From NCBI GenBank assembly GCA_964544155.1, contig CAZJAH010000035.1:1-30760 (forward strand): a stretch of 30,760 nucleotides of DNA. Reading direction: 5' to 3'. The notes beneath the pieces were generated by a model. The model ran no database searches and was not told the origin of the DNA. It saw only the letters and a list, made by a program, of their open reading frames with translations. How positions within the stretch are numbered: the stretch's first letter is position 1; every line of letters starts with the position of its first letter. The position numbers and the translations under genes are program-made. Positions 23,284 through 30,760 of this stretch are shown one piece after another. This DNA comes from CAZJAH01 sp964544155. Lineage in GTDB: Bacteria > Bacteroidota > Ignavibacteria > Kapaibacteriales > UBA2268.

Positions 23284-24456
23284 ATGGCTTTTAATAAGGA
23301 CACAAAATTAGCCGTAGCCGGCGCGGGTACCATGGGCAGGGGAATTGCCCAGGCAGCTTCGCAGGCCGGGCATAAAGTAATATTATTTGATAATTCCTCA
23401 GAGCAGCTCGAAGATGCCGCCAAAAGCCTCGCTAAAATCATGGCAAGGCTTGTCGAAAAAAATAAGATCAATGAAAATGAATCTTCACAAATACTATCAA
23501 ATATAGAATATACAATAGACTTGAATAAATTCAGCGATGCCGGCCTTGTAATCGAAGCGGTTATTGAGGATCTCAGCACGAAGAAAGAACTGTTCGCTGA
23601 ACTGGATAAGATCTGCGGCAAAAACTGTGTGTTCGGCACAAACACGTCGTCGCTTTCTATAGCCTCAATTACTTCGGCATTAAAGGATCCGGGCAGGCTG
23701 ATAGGTATTCACTTCTTTAATCCCGCTCCGCTTATGGAACTGGTAGAGCTAGTTCCTTCATTCATCACAGATGATAAGATCATAAAGGACGTAAAGAAAC
23801 TCATGACCGACTGGGGCAAAACTCCGGTAATAGCAAAAGATACCCCCGGATTCATTGTTAACCGTGTGGCAAGGCCATTTTACGCGGAAGCCCTGCGAAT
23901 CTACGATGAAGGCATAGCAGATATAGCCACTATCGACTGGGCATTACGCGACCTGGGCAGCTTCAGGATGGGCCCATTCGAGCTTATGGATTACATCGGC
24001 AATGATGTTAATTACAAGGTCACTGAAACTGTTTTTGAGCAGTTCTATTATGATCCGAGGTTCAGGCCGTCTATTACACAGAAAAGGCTCGTTGAAGCAG
24101 GCTTCCTGGGCAGAAAAACCGGACGCGGGTTCTATGATTACGGCCCTGATGCCGAAACGCCCGAACCTCAAAAAGACCGCGACCTCGCCGAGGAGATACT
24201 CTTCCGAGTAGTTTATATGCTGATAAATGAAGCCGCCGACGCCCTTTATATGAATATTGCCACCAAAAAAGATATTGAGCTGGCAATGACCAAAGGCGTG
24301 AATTATCCTAAAGGATTATTCAAGTGGGCCAATGAGATAGGTGTGGAAGAAGTGCTGACAAATATGGAGATACTCCAGGAGCTATACGGCGAAGACCGTT
24401 ACAGGCCTAATCCTTTACTAAAAAAAATGGTACTTAGCGGACCGAAGAAGTTCTAA
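23284..24456 (+). CDS. paaH: 3-hydroxyacyl-CoA dehydrogenase (PaaH-type)
   Basis: This 390-residue NAD-dependent dehydrogenase begins with a Rossmann motif, AVAGAGTMGRGIAQAASQAG (residues 10-29). It has the HFFNPAPLMELVE block with the catalytic histidine, and two C-terminal 3HCDH segments (GFIVNRVARPF, and a second from about 300). In the phenylacetate pathway PaaH oxidises 3-hydroxyadipyl-CoA to 3-oxoadipyl-CoA. It is shorter than the E. coli protein, with a reduced second C-terminal segment. The stop codon overlaps the first of three start-like ATG repeats leading to paaI. It could also serve general beta-oxidation. Confidence 0.9.
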   Translation: MAFNKDTKLAVAGAGTMGRGIAQAASQAGHKVILFDNSSEQLEDAAKSLAKIMARLVEKNKINENESSQILSNIEYTIDLNKFSDAGLVIEAVIEDLSTKKELFAELDKICGKNCVFGTNTSSLSIASITSALKDPGRLIGIHFFNPAPLMELVELVPSFITDDKIIKDVKKLMTDWGKTPVIAKDTPGFIVNRVARPFYAEALRIYDEGIADIATIDWALRDLGSFRMGPFELMDYIGNDVNYKVTETVFEQFYYDPRFRPSITQKRLVEAGFLGRKTGRGFYDYGPDAETPEPQKDRDLAEEILFRVVYMLINEAADALYMNIATKKDIELAMTKGVNYPKGLFKWANEIGVEEVLTNMEILQELYGEDRYRPNPLLKKMVLSGPKKF

Positions 24457-24497
24457 TGGATAAAAACCAATGGATAAATACTAATGGATAAAAATCA
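24456..24497 (+). repeat. Three 14-bp repeats of the paaI start region
   Basis: Units of 14 bases beginning ATGGATAAA occur at 24456, 24470 and 24484. The first ATG overlaps the paaH stop (TAATG); the third is the paaI start and overlaps the stop of a four-codon frame (MDKY) that begins at the second ATG. Because 14 is not a multiple of three, the three ATGs are in different frames. Confidence 0.9.
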
Positions 24498-24906
24498 ATT
24501 GGCCCGCGATTCGGTAGATAAAATGTACTCCATTGACTATTTCAGCCAATGGCTGGGTATAGAACGGGAAATTATTGAACCGGGCCGGGCAGTATTAAAA
24601 TTGAAAGTCAAAAAAGAGATGCTAAACGGTTTCGGCATTCTTCACGGCGGAGTGACATACTCCCTGGCGGATACGGCGCTGGCTTTTGCCGCCAATACTT
24701 ACGGCAAGTTAAGTGTGCCCATTTCCACAACAATGAATTACCCGGCGCGCGCGGAACTGGGCGATACATTGACAGCCGAAGCCAAAGAGCTCAACCTTAC
24801 GAATAAAACCGCTCTGTATGATGTCACGGTCAAAAATCAGGACGGCACTGTTGTCGGGATTTTCAGGGGAACTGTTTACAGGACATCAAAGAATATTTTG
24901 GAGTAG
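24484..24906 (+). CDS. paaI: Hotdog-fold acyl-CoA thioesterase
   Basis: This 140-residue hotdog-fold thioesterase has LHGGVTYSLADTALAFAANTYG in the middle, shown here by its HGGVTYSLADTA core with the catalytic aspartate in SLADTA, and an STTMNYPARAELGD strand. PaaI hydrolyses stalled aromatic or ring-opened CoA esters and so protects the CoA pool during phenylacetate breakdown. Length and motifs agree with E. coli PaaI. The start is the third of three tandem ATG repeats. The gene lies between paaH and paaJ on the same strand with tight spacing (12 bases to paaJ). Confidence 0.92.
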   Translation: MDKNQLARDSVDKMYSIDYFSQWLGIEREIIEPGRAVLKLKVKKEMLNGFGILHGGVTYSLADTALAFAANTYGKLSVPISTTMNYPARAELGDTLTAEAKELNLTNKTALYDVTVKNQDGTVVGIFRGTVYRTSKNILE

Positions 24907-24918
24907 ATAGAAATCAAT

Positions 24919-26163
24919 ATGCTAAAAGAAGCTTATATAATAGACGGAATAAGAACTGCCATAGGCAAATTCGGCGGCACGCTCGCGGCTGTCAGGCCTG
25001 ATGATATGGCCGCGCTGATGATCAAAACCATACTTGAGAGAAATTCAAGTATAGACCCTTCTGATGTGGACGATGTCATTTTCGGATGTGCCAACCAGGC
25101 AGGCGAGGATAACAGGAACGTAGCCCGTATGGCGCTGCTGCTCGCCGGAATGCCCTACACCGTTCCCGGCGAAACAGTTAACAGGCTGTGCGCCTCGGGT
25201 ATGTCATCCGTGATACATGCCTCAAGAGCCGTTAAGGCTGAAGACGGCGATCTTTTTATCGCCGGCGGAGTGGAATCTATGTCGCGAGCGCCTTATGTTC
25301 TTTCCAAGAGCAGCAAGCCTTTCGGCCGTGACGCCGAACTATATGATACAAGCATCGGCTGGAGATTTCCCAATCCTAAAATGGAACAGCAATACGGCTG
25401 CGAAGGCATGGGCGAGACTGCCGAAAACGTTCAGGAAATTTATAAAATAGGCAGGGATGACCAGGATCTTTTCGCCTATAACTCACAAAGAAAAGCCGCT
25501 AATTCCACCGTTACAGGCAGATTAAGTAAAGAGATAGTCCCGGTTGAAATTCCCCAAAGAAAAAAAGACCCCATAATTTTTGAAGAGGATGAATTCATAC
25601 GGCCCGATACCACACCTGAAAAACTGGCTAAACTAAGACCCGCCTTCAGAAAAGGCGGCAGCGTTACCGCAGGTAATTCTTCGGGAATAAATGACGGCGC
25701 CGGCGCCATAATTGTGGCTTCCGACAGCGCCGTTAAAGATCACGGCCTTGAGCCGAAAGCCAGGATAGTTTCCTCCGCGGTAGTAGGTGTGGAACCCCGC
25801 GTAATGGGCTTGGGCCCTGTGGAAGCTTCACGGAAAGCATTAAAGAAAGCGGGCCTTAGCTTTGACGATATGGCAGTTATTGAGCTTAATGAGGCATTTG
25901 CCGCGCAGAGCCTTGCCTGCATAAGGGAATGGGGCCTTGAAGACAATGATCCCAGGATAAACCCCAACGGTGGAGCTATCGCGCTGGGGCACCCCCTGGG
26001 TATGTCGGGCAACCGCCTGATTACCACGGCAATGTATGAGCTGATTGAAAAAAATGAAAGATACGCGCTTTGCACGATGTGCATCGGTGTAGGCCAGGGC
26101 TATGCCACAGTGATTGAAAATGTGTCAACAGTCCAAAGAGGCCAAAGCGCTGATTATGTATAA
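24919..26163 (+). CDS. paaJ: 3-oxoadipyl-CoA/3-oxo-5,6-dehydrosuberyl-CoA thiolase
   Basis: This 414-residue thiolase has the active-site cysteine C91 in NRLCASGMSS, the NEAFAAQSLA block with its histidine partner, GGAIALGHPLGMSGNR, and a second catalytic cysteine in CTMCIGVGQG near the C-terminus. In the phenylacetate pathway PaaJ performs two thiolytic steps, releasing acetyl-CoA and finally succinyl-CoA with acetyl-CoA. Sequence alone would fit any acetyl-CoA acyltransferase, including PcaF; its position in the cluster favours PaaJ. A C-terminal extension of about ten residues follows the last motif. Confidence 0.92.
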   Translation: MLKEAYIIDGIRTAIGKFGGTLAAVRPDDMAALMIKTILERNSSIDPSDVDDVIFGCANQAGEDNRNVARMALLLAGMPYTVPGETVNRLCASGMSSVIHASRAVKAEDGDLFIAGGVESMSRAPYVLSKSSKPFGRDAELYDTSIGWRFPNPKMEQQYGCEGMGETAENVQEIYKIGRDDQDLFAYNSQRKAANSTVTGRLSKEIVPVEIPQRKKDPIIFEEDEFIRPDTTPEKLAKLRPAFRKGGSVTAGNSSGINDGAGAIIVASDSAVKDHGLEPKARIVSSAVVGVEPRVMGLGPVEASRKALKKAGLSFDDMAVIELNEAFAAQSLACIREWGLEDNDPRINPNGGAIALGHPLGMSGNRLITTAMYELIEKNERYALCTMCIGVGQGYATVIENVSTVQRGQSADYV

Positions 26164-26183
26164 TAAATATAAAGTAGTTATTA

Positions 26184-26795
26184 ATGGCTAATATTTTTGA
26201 ATTCCAGGGCTATAAGCCGGTAATTCATCAAACTGCTTTTATTCATCCTAATGCTGCCGTAATAGGAAATGTAGTTATAGGCAGGGATGTTTATGTAGGC
26301 CCGGGCGCCGCTATTAGAGGCGACTGGGGAGAAGTAATAATCGAAGACGGCTGCAACGTGCAGGAGAACTGCGTGATACACATGTTTCCGGGAGTGACCG
26401 TAAGGCTGGAAGAAGCCGCCCATATCGGCCACGGGGCAATCATTCACGGCGGAAACATAGGCAGAAATTCCCTGGTGGGAATGAACGCGGTGGTAATGGA
26501 TAATGCCAGGGTAGGCGCTGAATGCATCGTCGGAGCGCTCTGCTTTATACCTGCGGATATGGAGATACCCGATAGGAAGATCGTGGTTGGAAATCCTGCT
26601 AAGATCATAAAGGATGTATCCGATACCATGGCAGAATGGAAAACCGAAGGAACAAGGCTTTACCAGCAGCTCCCCGAGGACTGCCGGTACACGATGAAGC
26701 CCTGTGAGCCGCTTCAAACTCTGCCGGAGGGCCGCGAAAAGCAGGAAACCGATTACCTGACCTGGAAAGAATTTCAGAAAAAGCACTCTAAGTAA
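26184..26795 (+). CDS. paaY: PaaY-type hexapeptide-repeat thioesterase
   Basis: This 203-residue left-handed beta-helix protein of the gamma-carbonic-anhydrase superfamily has hexapeptide turns from IHPNAAVIGNVVIGRDVYVG onward (first turns at about residues 21-40) and metal-ligand histidines in VIHMFPG and HIGHGAIIHGG. A C-terminal helix follows. PaaY of phenylacetate clusters is a thioesterase that rescues dead-end CoA esters. The family also includes carbonic anhydrase-like proteins (CaiE, YrdA). The location between paaJ and paaZ favours PaaY. The start ATG lies 20 bases after paaJ. Confidence 0.9.
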   Translation: MANIFEFQGYKPVIHQTAFIHPNAAVIGNVVIGRDVYVGPGAAIRGDWGEVIIEDGCNVQENCVIHMFPGVTVRLEEAAHIGHGAIIHGGNIGRNSLVGMNAVVMDNARVGAECIVGALCFIPADMEIPDRKIVVGNPAKIIKDVSDTMAEWKTEGTRLYQQLPEDCRYTMKPCEPLQTLPEGREKQETDYLTWKEFQKKHSK

Positions 26796-26821
26796 TTTGT
26801 TAGTTAATCAGCGGTATAGAA

Positions 26822-28867
26822 ATGAAATTAAAAAGTTTTGCCGAAGGCCACTGGGTGGAAGGCGAGGGCGATGGCAAGCCCTTATATAATGCCGTCACAG
26901 GCGAGCATATTGCCGATATTACCAGCAAAGGCCTTGATTTCAGGGGGATGGTTGAATATGCCCGAAAGATAGGCGGGCCAAAGCTACGCAACCTTACTTT
27001 TCACGAACGGGGAAGAATGCTCAAAGCCCTGGCTAAGCACCTTCTGGCCAACAAAGACAAGTATTATCAGTTGTCCTTTGCCACCGGAGCCACAAAGGTA
27101 GATTCCTGGATTGATATCGATGGCGGTATTGGCACATTATTCACCTACGCGAGCAAAGGCCGCAGAGAACTTCCGGATGAACGCTTCTATCTGGAAGGCA
27201 AACCTGAAGCGATTTCCAAGAACGGTACCTTCATTGGACATCATATATGTGTACCTCTCGAAGGTGTCGGCATACACATAAACTCGTTCAATTTCCCAGT
27301 TTGGGGCATGCTCGAAAAGATAGCTCCAACGCTTCTTGCGGGAGTGCCAACAATAGTTAAGCCGGCATCGCTTACGGCATATCTGACAGAACTTGTTGTA
27401 AGGGATATCATCGATTCAGGCATATTGCCCGAAGGCGCTATGCAGCTCATCTGCGGAGGCCCGGGCGATTTGCTCGGCCATGTTGATTACCAGGATATAG
27501 TGACTTTCACCGGCTCGGCTTCAACAGGCAGAATGCTTAAGCAGCACCCGAAGATCGTTGAAAATTCAGTCAGGTACAACCAGGAAGCCGATTCGCTCAA
27601 TTTCTCCATACTCGGCCCGGAATCAGTTCCCGGTACGGACGAATTTAAGTACTTTATTAAAGAAGTCGCCAATGAAATGACCGTCAAAGCCGGCCAGAAA
27701 TGTACTGCAATCAGGCGGACCATAGTTCCTGAGAATCTCGTGGAAGAAGTGAACAATGCACTTAAAGAAAGGCTTGCAAAGATAACAATTGGCGACCCTC
27801 AGCTCGAAAATGTACGTATGGGACCGCTGGCCGGAAGGCCTCAGGTGGAGGAAGTCAGCGGCCGGGTGAAAGAATTAATGAAGAGCTGCGAGCTTATAAG
27901 CGGCGGTTTTGATGATTATGAGATCAGCGGCGGCAATAAGGAAAAAGGAGCCTTCTTCCCCTCAACAATACTATATTGCGATGATCCCTTCCGCAATCTG
28001 GAGAGCCACCAAATTGAAGCTTTCGGGCCGGTAACCACTGTTATGCCTTATAAAAATACCACGGAAGCCATTGAACTTGCCAGGCTCGGCCGGGGCAGCC
28101 TGGTAGGGTCAGTATTTACTTCGGATAATGATTTCGCCAGCGATATATTCTTCGGCACGGCGGCACACCACGGAAGAATAATGTTTATAAATAAAGACAG
28201 CGCCCGCGAATCTACCGGACACGGATCACCTTTGCCTCACCTTGTGCATGGCGGCCCGGGGCGCGCCGGCGGCGGCGAAGAGCTTGGTGGCATACGCGCG
28301 GTGCTTCATTACATGCAGCGGACAGCCATACAGGGGCATCCTACTACCCTCATGAAAATCGGTAAACAATACTTAAACGGCGCCCATACCCATGAGGACA
28401 GGGTTCATCCATTCAGGAAGTATTTCGAAGAGCTTGAAATCGGCGATACACTGCATACGGCAGGCCGTACCATTACCGAAGCGGATATAGTCAACTTTAC
28501 CGGCGTAAGCTGGGATAACTTCTACGCTCATACTGATACTACCTCGCTCGAAGGCACGCCATTTGAGCAGCGCGTGGCACACGGCTATTTCATATTGTCG
28601 GCCGCAGCGGGACTTTTTGTTGACGGGAAAAAAGGCCCCGTGCTGGCAAATTACGGCATAGACGAGCTGCGCTTCACTAAGCCGGTTTATCCGGGCGATA
28701 CCATCTATGTACAGTTAACAGTTAAAGAAAAGCAGAAGAAAGAGCGCCGCGAAGAGGATGAACCCCTGCAGGGAGTTGTCAAGTGGGCAGTAAACGTTAC
28801 CACTCAGGATGGAGAGCAGGCCGCTTTCGCGACCATACTCACCCTGGTCGAAAGAAAAGAAGAATAA
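26822..28867 (+). CDS. paaZ: Bifunctional oxepin-CoA hydrolase / aldehyde dehydrogenase
   Basis: This 681-residue two-domain protein matches PaaZ in length. Residues 1 to about 520 form the aldehyde dehydrogenase, with catalytic E255 and C294 (AGQKCTAI) as in E. coli PaaZ, one residue shorter. Residues from about 540 form a MaoC-like (R)-hydratase domain with the FYAHTDTT block (567-574) and RVAHGYF. Together they open the oxepin ring and oxidise the resulting semialdehyde to 3-oxo-5,6-dehydrosuberyl-CoA with NADP. Both catalytic sites are complete. It ends the operon, with a strong terminator 23 bases later. Confidence 0.96.
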   Translation: MKLKSFAEGHWVEGEGDGKPLYNAVTGEHIADITSKGLDFRGMVEYARKIGGPKLRNLTFHERGRMLKALAKHLLANKDKYYQLSFATGATKVDSWIDIDGGIGTLFTYASKGRRELPDERFYLEGKPEAISKNGTFIGHHICVPLEGVGIHINSFNFPVWGMLEKIAPTLLAGVPTIVKPASLTAYLTELVVRDIIDSGILPEGAMQLICGGPGDLLGHVDYQDIVTFTGSASTGRMLKQHPKIVENSVRYNQEADSLNFSILGPESVPGTDEFKYFIKEVANEMTVKAGQKCTAIRRTIVPENLVEEVNNALKERLAKITIGDPQLENVRMGPLAGRPQVEEVSGRVKELMKSCELISGGFDDYEISGGNKEKGAFFPSTILYCDDPFRNLESHQIEAFGPVTTVMPYKNTTEAIELARLGRGSLVGSVFTSDNDFASDIFFGTAAHHGRIMFINKDSARESTGHGSPLPHLVHGGPGRAGGGEELGGIRAVLHYMQRTAIQGHPTTLMKIGKQYLNGAHTHEDRVHPFRKYFEELEIGDTLHTAGRTITEADIVNFTGVSWDNFYAHTDTTSLEGTPFEQRVAHGYFILSAAAGLFVDGKKGPVLANYGIDELRFTKPVYPGDTIYVQLTVKEKQKKERREEDEPLQGVVKWAVNVTTQDGEQAAFATILTLVERKEE

Positions 28868-28889
28868 TTTTCTTTTATAATCGCTTATA

Positions 28890-28921
28890 AAGCAAGGGGG
28901 CAGCACCTCCTTGCTTTTTTT
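28890..28921 (+). terminator. Rho-independent terminator of the paa operon
   Basis: An 11-bp stem (28890-28900 and 28906-28916, one G-T pair) with a 5-base loop CAGCA is followed by a tract of Ts ending at 28921. It lies 23 bases past the paaZ stop and marks the end of the paa transcript. Confidence 0.92.
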
Positions 28922-28968
28922 GTCAAGTTTTCCTTATAAAGATAAAATATAATTTAGTATGTTTACAC

Positions 28969-29009
28969 TTTGAATTAAATTTGATACAGTTTTCTAATTT
29001 GAATTAAAT
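28969..29009 (+). promoter_or_regulatory. Two 12-bp direct repeats at the start of the XRE-ImmA gene
   Basis: TTTGAATTAAAT occurs at 28969-28980 and again at 28998-29009, 29 bases apart. The second overlaps the ATG. In the second copy, one base further upstream gives arms ATTT and AAAT around GAATT, a partial dyad. Placement over the promoter and start of an XRE protein gene suggests an autoregulatory operator. No binding data. Confidence 0.4.
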
Positions 29010-30159
29010 GGCAGGAAATAATGAAATAGTACAGATCGAACCTAAAATCCTTGAATGGGCAAGGACAAGGATCAATATGTCACTTTTCGAAGCTGCTGAA
29101 ATATTGAAAAAAGACGAAGAAACAATTAAAAAATGGGAACAAGGCATAGCACAGCCTACCCTGGCGCAATTAGAGAAACTCGCTTATACTGCTTATAAAA
29201 TCCCCCTCGCGGTATTCTATTTGCCCGAACCGCCGGAAGAATCCCCTCTAAAAAGGCAATTTAGAACAATTCCTGATAATGAGATCCTGTCTCTGCCTTA
29301 TGAATTAATGCTATCCATTAAAGAGGGCCAGTATTACCAGGAGGTTCTCAAGGAATTATTTTATGATAAAAATCCTGCTCATTCTCCGATTTTTAAAAAA
29401 TATTCTGAATTAAAACTAAATGATACTATAAAGATTGCCCAATCCATAAGAATTGATTTAAATATTAATAAATCTATTCAGAGCGATTTTAAAAATACCG
29501 CTGAAGCATTTAAGTATTATAGAGAAAAGATTGAAAAGAAAGGTGTGTTCGTTTTCCAGCAAACTTTAAAAAATTACTGCAGAGGATATTCATTATATGA
29601 TAAGGAATTCCCAATAGTTGTTATTAACAGCTCTGAATTATCCGGTGCTGGAAAGAATTTCACATTATTCCATGAATTAAGTCATTTATTGCTGAATATG
29701 GGTGGATTAACCAATGACTATACTTATAGAAGTAATGATAAGGAAGAAATTTTTTGTAATAAATTAGCTGCAAACATATTAGTCGATAATAATGAACTGC
29801 TAAGTGATATTCATGTCAAAAGTAATAAATCATTAGAATGGGATGACGAAGTTTTACAACTGCTTGCTGGAAAGTTCAAAGTAAGTAAAGAAGTTATCCT
29901 TAGAAAGCTTTTAGATATGAATTTAACAACAAATTCCTTTTATTCCTCAAAAAGAGAGGAATGGTTAGAGCAGTTTCCTCAAAAAAGAAAAGGGGGCGGA
30001 AATTTTTATAAAAATAGATTATCAAAACTTGGCAACAACTATATTAATGCAGTTCTAAGTAGTTTATATAATGGCAGAATTAATACATATCAGGCATCTG
30101 AATATTTAAATATTAAAATAAATCAAATCCCTGAAATTGAAAAACTGGTTTTTGAATAA
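29008..30159 (+). CDS. XRE-family ImmA/IrrE metallopeptidase (predicted antitoxin)
   Basis: This 383-residue protein joins an N-terminal XRE-type helix-turn-helix (about 10-65, ending IPLAVFYLPEPPEE) to an ImmA/IrrE peptidase domain. The zinc motif is FHELSHLLL (H222, E223, H226), with a third ligand likely in EEIFCNKLAAN (E246 or E247). Such proteins are frequent antitoxins or stress regulators. The stop overlaps the start of the PIN-domain gene (TAATG), so the pair is coupled. The local DNA is visibly more AT-rich than the paa genes, which suggests recent acquisition. Repeats at its start codon may be its operator. Confidence 0.9.
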   Translation: MAGNNEIVQIEPKILEWARTRINMSLFEAAEILKKDEETIKKWEQGIAQPTLAQLEKLAYTAYKIPLAVFYLPEPPEESPLKRQFRTIPDNEILSLPYELMLSIKEGQYYQEVLKELFYDKNPAHSPIFKKYSELKLNDTIKIAQSIRIDLNINKSIQSDFKNTAEAFKYYREKIEKKGVFVFQQTLKNYCRGYSLYDKEFPIVVINSSELSGAGKNFTLFHELSHLLLNMGGLTNDYTYRSNDKEEIFCNKLAANILVDNNELLSDIHVKSNKSLEWDDEVLQLLAGKFKVSKEVILRKLLDMNLTTNSFYSSKREEWLEQFPQKRKGGGNFYKNRLSKLGNNYINAVLSSLYNGRINTYQASEYLNIKINQIPEIEKLVFE

Positions 30160-30632
30160 TGACAGAACTATTTTCCAAATATGTGATCGATGCAGGCCCT
30201 ATTATTGATTTGAAGCATTATTATACGAGTGTATTCATCACCTTATGGAAAAATTTAGAGGGATTAATTGATCGTGGTACTTTAATCTCTTCAACTGAAG
30301 TGTACCGTGAATTAGAAATACGTGATGATGACGCCAAATCCCTTGCCAAGAGATATAAAAAAATTTTTTTAAAGCCTGAATTAGCTGAACAGAAATACGT
30401 TAGAGAAATACTAACTAATCACCGAGAATTGATTAAATCAAAAAATATCATAAGAGGATTACCTGTTGCAGATCCCTTTGTCATCGCTCAGGCTATATGC
30501 AACAATGCGTCTTTAATTACAACTGAAAAATTTAAACCAAACGCTCACAGTATCCCGAATATTTGTAAGGAATATGGAATAAGACACATGAATTTGTATG
30601 ATTTTTTTACAGAAGAAAATTGGAAGTTTTAA
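30159..30632 (+). CDS. DUF4411 PIN-domain protein (predicted toxin)
   Basis: This 157-residue protein has the PIN-like pattern of DUF4411: an N-terminal YVIDAGPIIDL (D11), an acidic helix STEVYREL (E47, E51), VADPFVIAQA (an aspartate near residue 113), then LITTEKF and a C-terminal GIRHMNLYDFF. PIN domains are metal-dependent RNases. DUF4411 proteins are commonly encoded beside XRE-ImmA/IrrE genes and are predicted toxins of type II systems. It follows the ImmA gene with a one-base overlap. Toxicity and target RNA are not shown. Confidence 0.82.
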   Translation: MTELFSKYVIDAGPIIDLKHYYTSVFITLWKNLEGLIDRGTLISSTEVYRELEIRDDDAKSLAKRYKKIFLKPELAEQKYVREILTNHRELIKSKNIIRGLPVADPFVIAQAICNNASLITTEKFKPNAHSIPNICKEYGIRHMNLYDFFTEENWKF

Positions 30633-30639
30633 CTAGCTT

Positions 30640-30760
30640 ATGAGCATACCGCACCAGAAAACAATTATTTTGATCCTAGTTCTGGTGTTCTTTCAGCATG
30701 CGGCCGGAGCGGACGAAATCAGGCCGCCGGGTACGGATGCCAATGCTTATATACTGCCTG
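30640..30760 (+). CDS. Start of an exported protein, cut by the window edge
   Basis: From the ATG at 30640 the frame is open to the end (40 codons). It begins with a charged residue pair and a hydrophobic run IILILVLVFFQHAAGA, a convincing signal peptide, followed by DEIRPPGTDANAY. The visible part is too short to name a family. It starts eight bases after the PIN gene stop, but an exported protein is unlikely to belong to the toxin-antitoxin pair. Confidence 0.6.
   Translation, partial: MSIPHQKTIILILVLVFFQHAAGADEIRPPGTDANAYILP

Noticed and set aside
26181..26786. Long open frame antisense to paaY
   Set aside because: It mirrors almost the whole paaY gene, has no family features, and is explained by the biased codon composition of the hexapeptide repeats.
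20991..28884. TTATAATCGC just before paaG (20991-21000) and just after paaZ (28875-28884), bracketing the operon
   Set aside because: A 10-base AT-rich match in 8 kb is easily random, and no duplicated insertion site or mobile gene accompanies it.

Overview
This is a draft-assembly scaffold (one run of 100 Ns) from an uncultured-type member of the Bacteroidota/Ignavibacteriota (FCB) radiation. That placement rests on Bacteroidota-type envelope families (a DUF3078 beta-barrel, a DUF6029 barrel paired with an Omp28-like lipoprotein), AT-rich intergenic DNA and many starts without a Shine-Dalgarno sequence. It is an inference; there is no rRNA or tRNA in the window.

Layout. (1) 277-10621, minus strand: a redox block. 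It starts with qmoA and qmoB (HdrA-type flavoproteins related to the quinone-interacting membrane-bound oxidoreductase of dissimilatory sulfur metabolism). These are followed by a 777-residue helical-repeat protein where qmoC would be expected, then adenylate kinase and a terminator. After the terminator come a protein-kinase-like protein and a two-component pair: a histidine kinase with an N-terminal Rossmann-like domain and a response regulator with a GcvH-like domain that lacks the lipoyl lysine. (2) 10848-14284, plus strand: DUF3078 protein, an assembly gap inside a 24-bp tandem repeat, a rhodanese and a soluble PAS histidine kinase. (3) 14292-19731, minus strand: NifU-like protein, zinc-ribbon/DUF2007 protein, Omp28-like lipoprotein with DUF6029 barrel, trmB followed directly by a decayed mscS-like fragment, a coiled-coil lipoprotein and an MlaE permease. 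(4) 19937-20910, plus strand: an N-terminally truncated ImmA/IrrE peptidase remnant and a DUF1622 membrane protein. (5) 21005-28867, plus strand: the lower phenylacetyl-CoA (paa) pathway paaG-pepA-paaH-paaI-paaJ-paaY-paaZ, ending at a strong terminator. (6) 29008-30632, plus strand: an XRE-ImmA/IrrE and DUF4411 PIN gene pair (predicted toxin-antitoxin), then the start of an exported protein cut by the window edge.

How the parts may work together. The Qmo-like module implies electron exchange between cytoplasmic redox partners and the quinone pool. The adjacent kinase and two-component genes, which carry nucleotide-binding-like and GcvH-like domains, may sense metabolic or redox state, but this is inference from proximity. 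The paa genes convert the ring epoxide of phenylacetyl-CoA to central acyl-CoA intermediates; the oxygen-dependent epoxidase (paaABCDE) and the ligase (paaK) are not in the window. A Qmo module and an aerobic-type ring-cleavage pathway on one scaffold suggest a metabolically flexible organism from a redox-transition habitat.

The strongest candidates for something undescribed are the qmoAB/repeat-protein block without qmoC, and the paired signalling proteins with a Rossmann-like input and a GcvH-like output domain.
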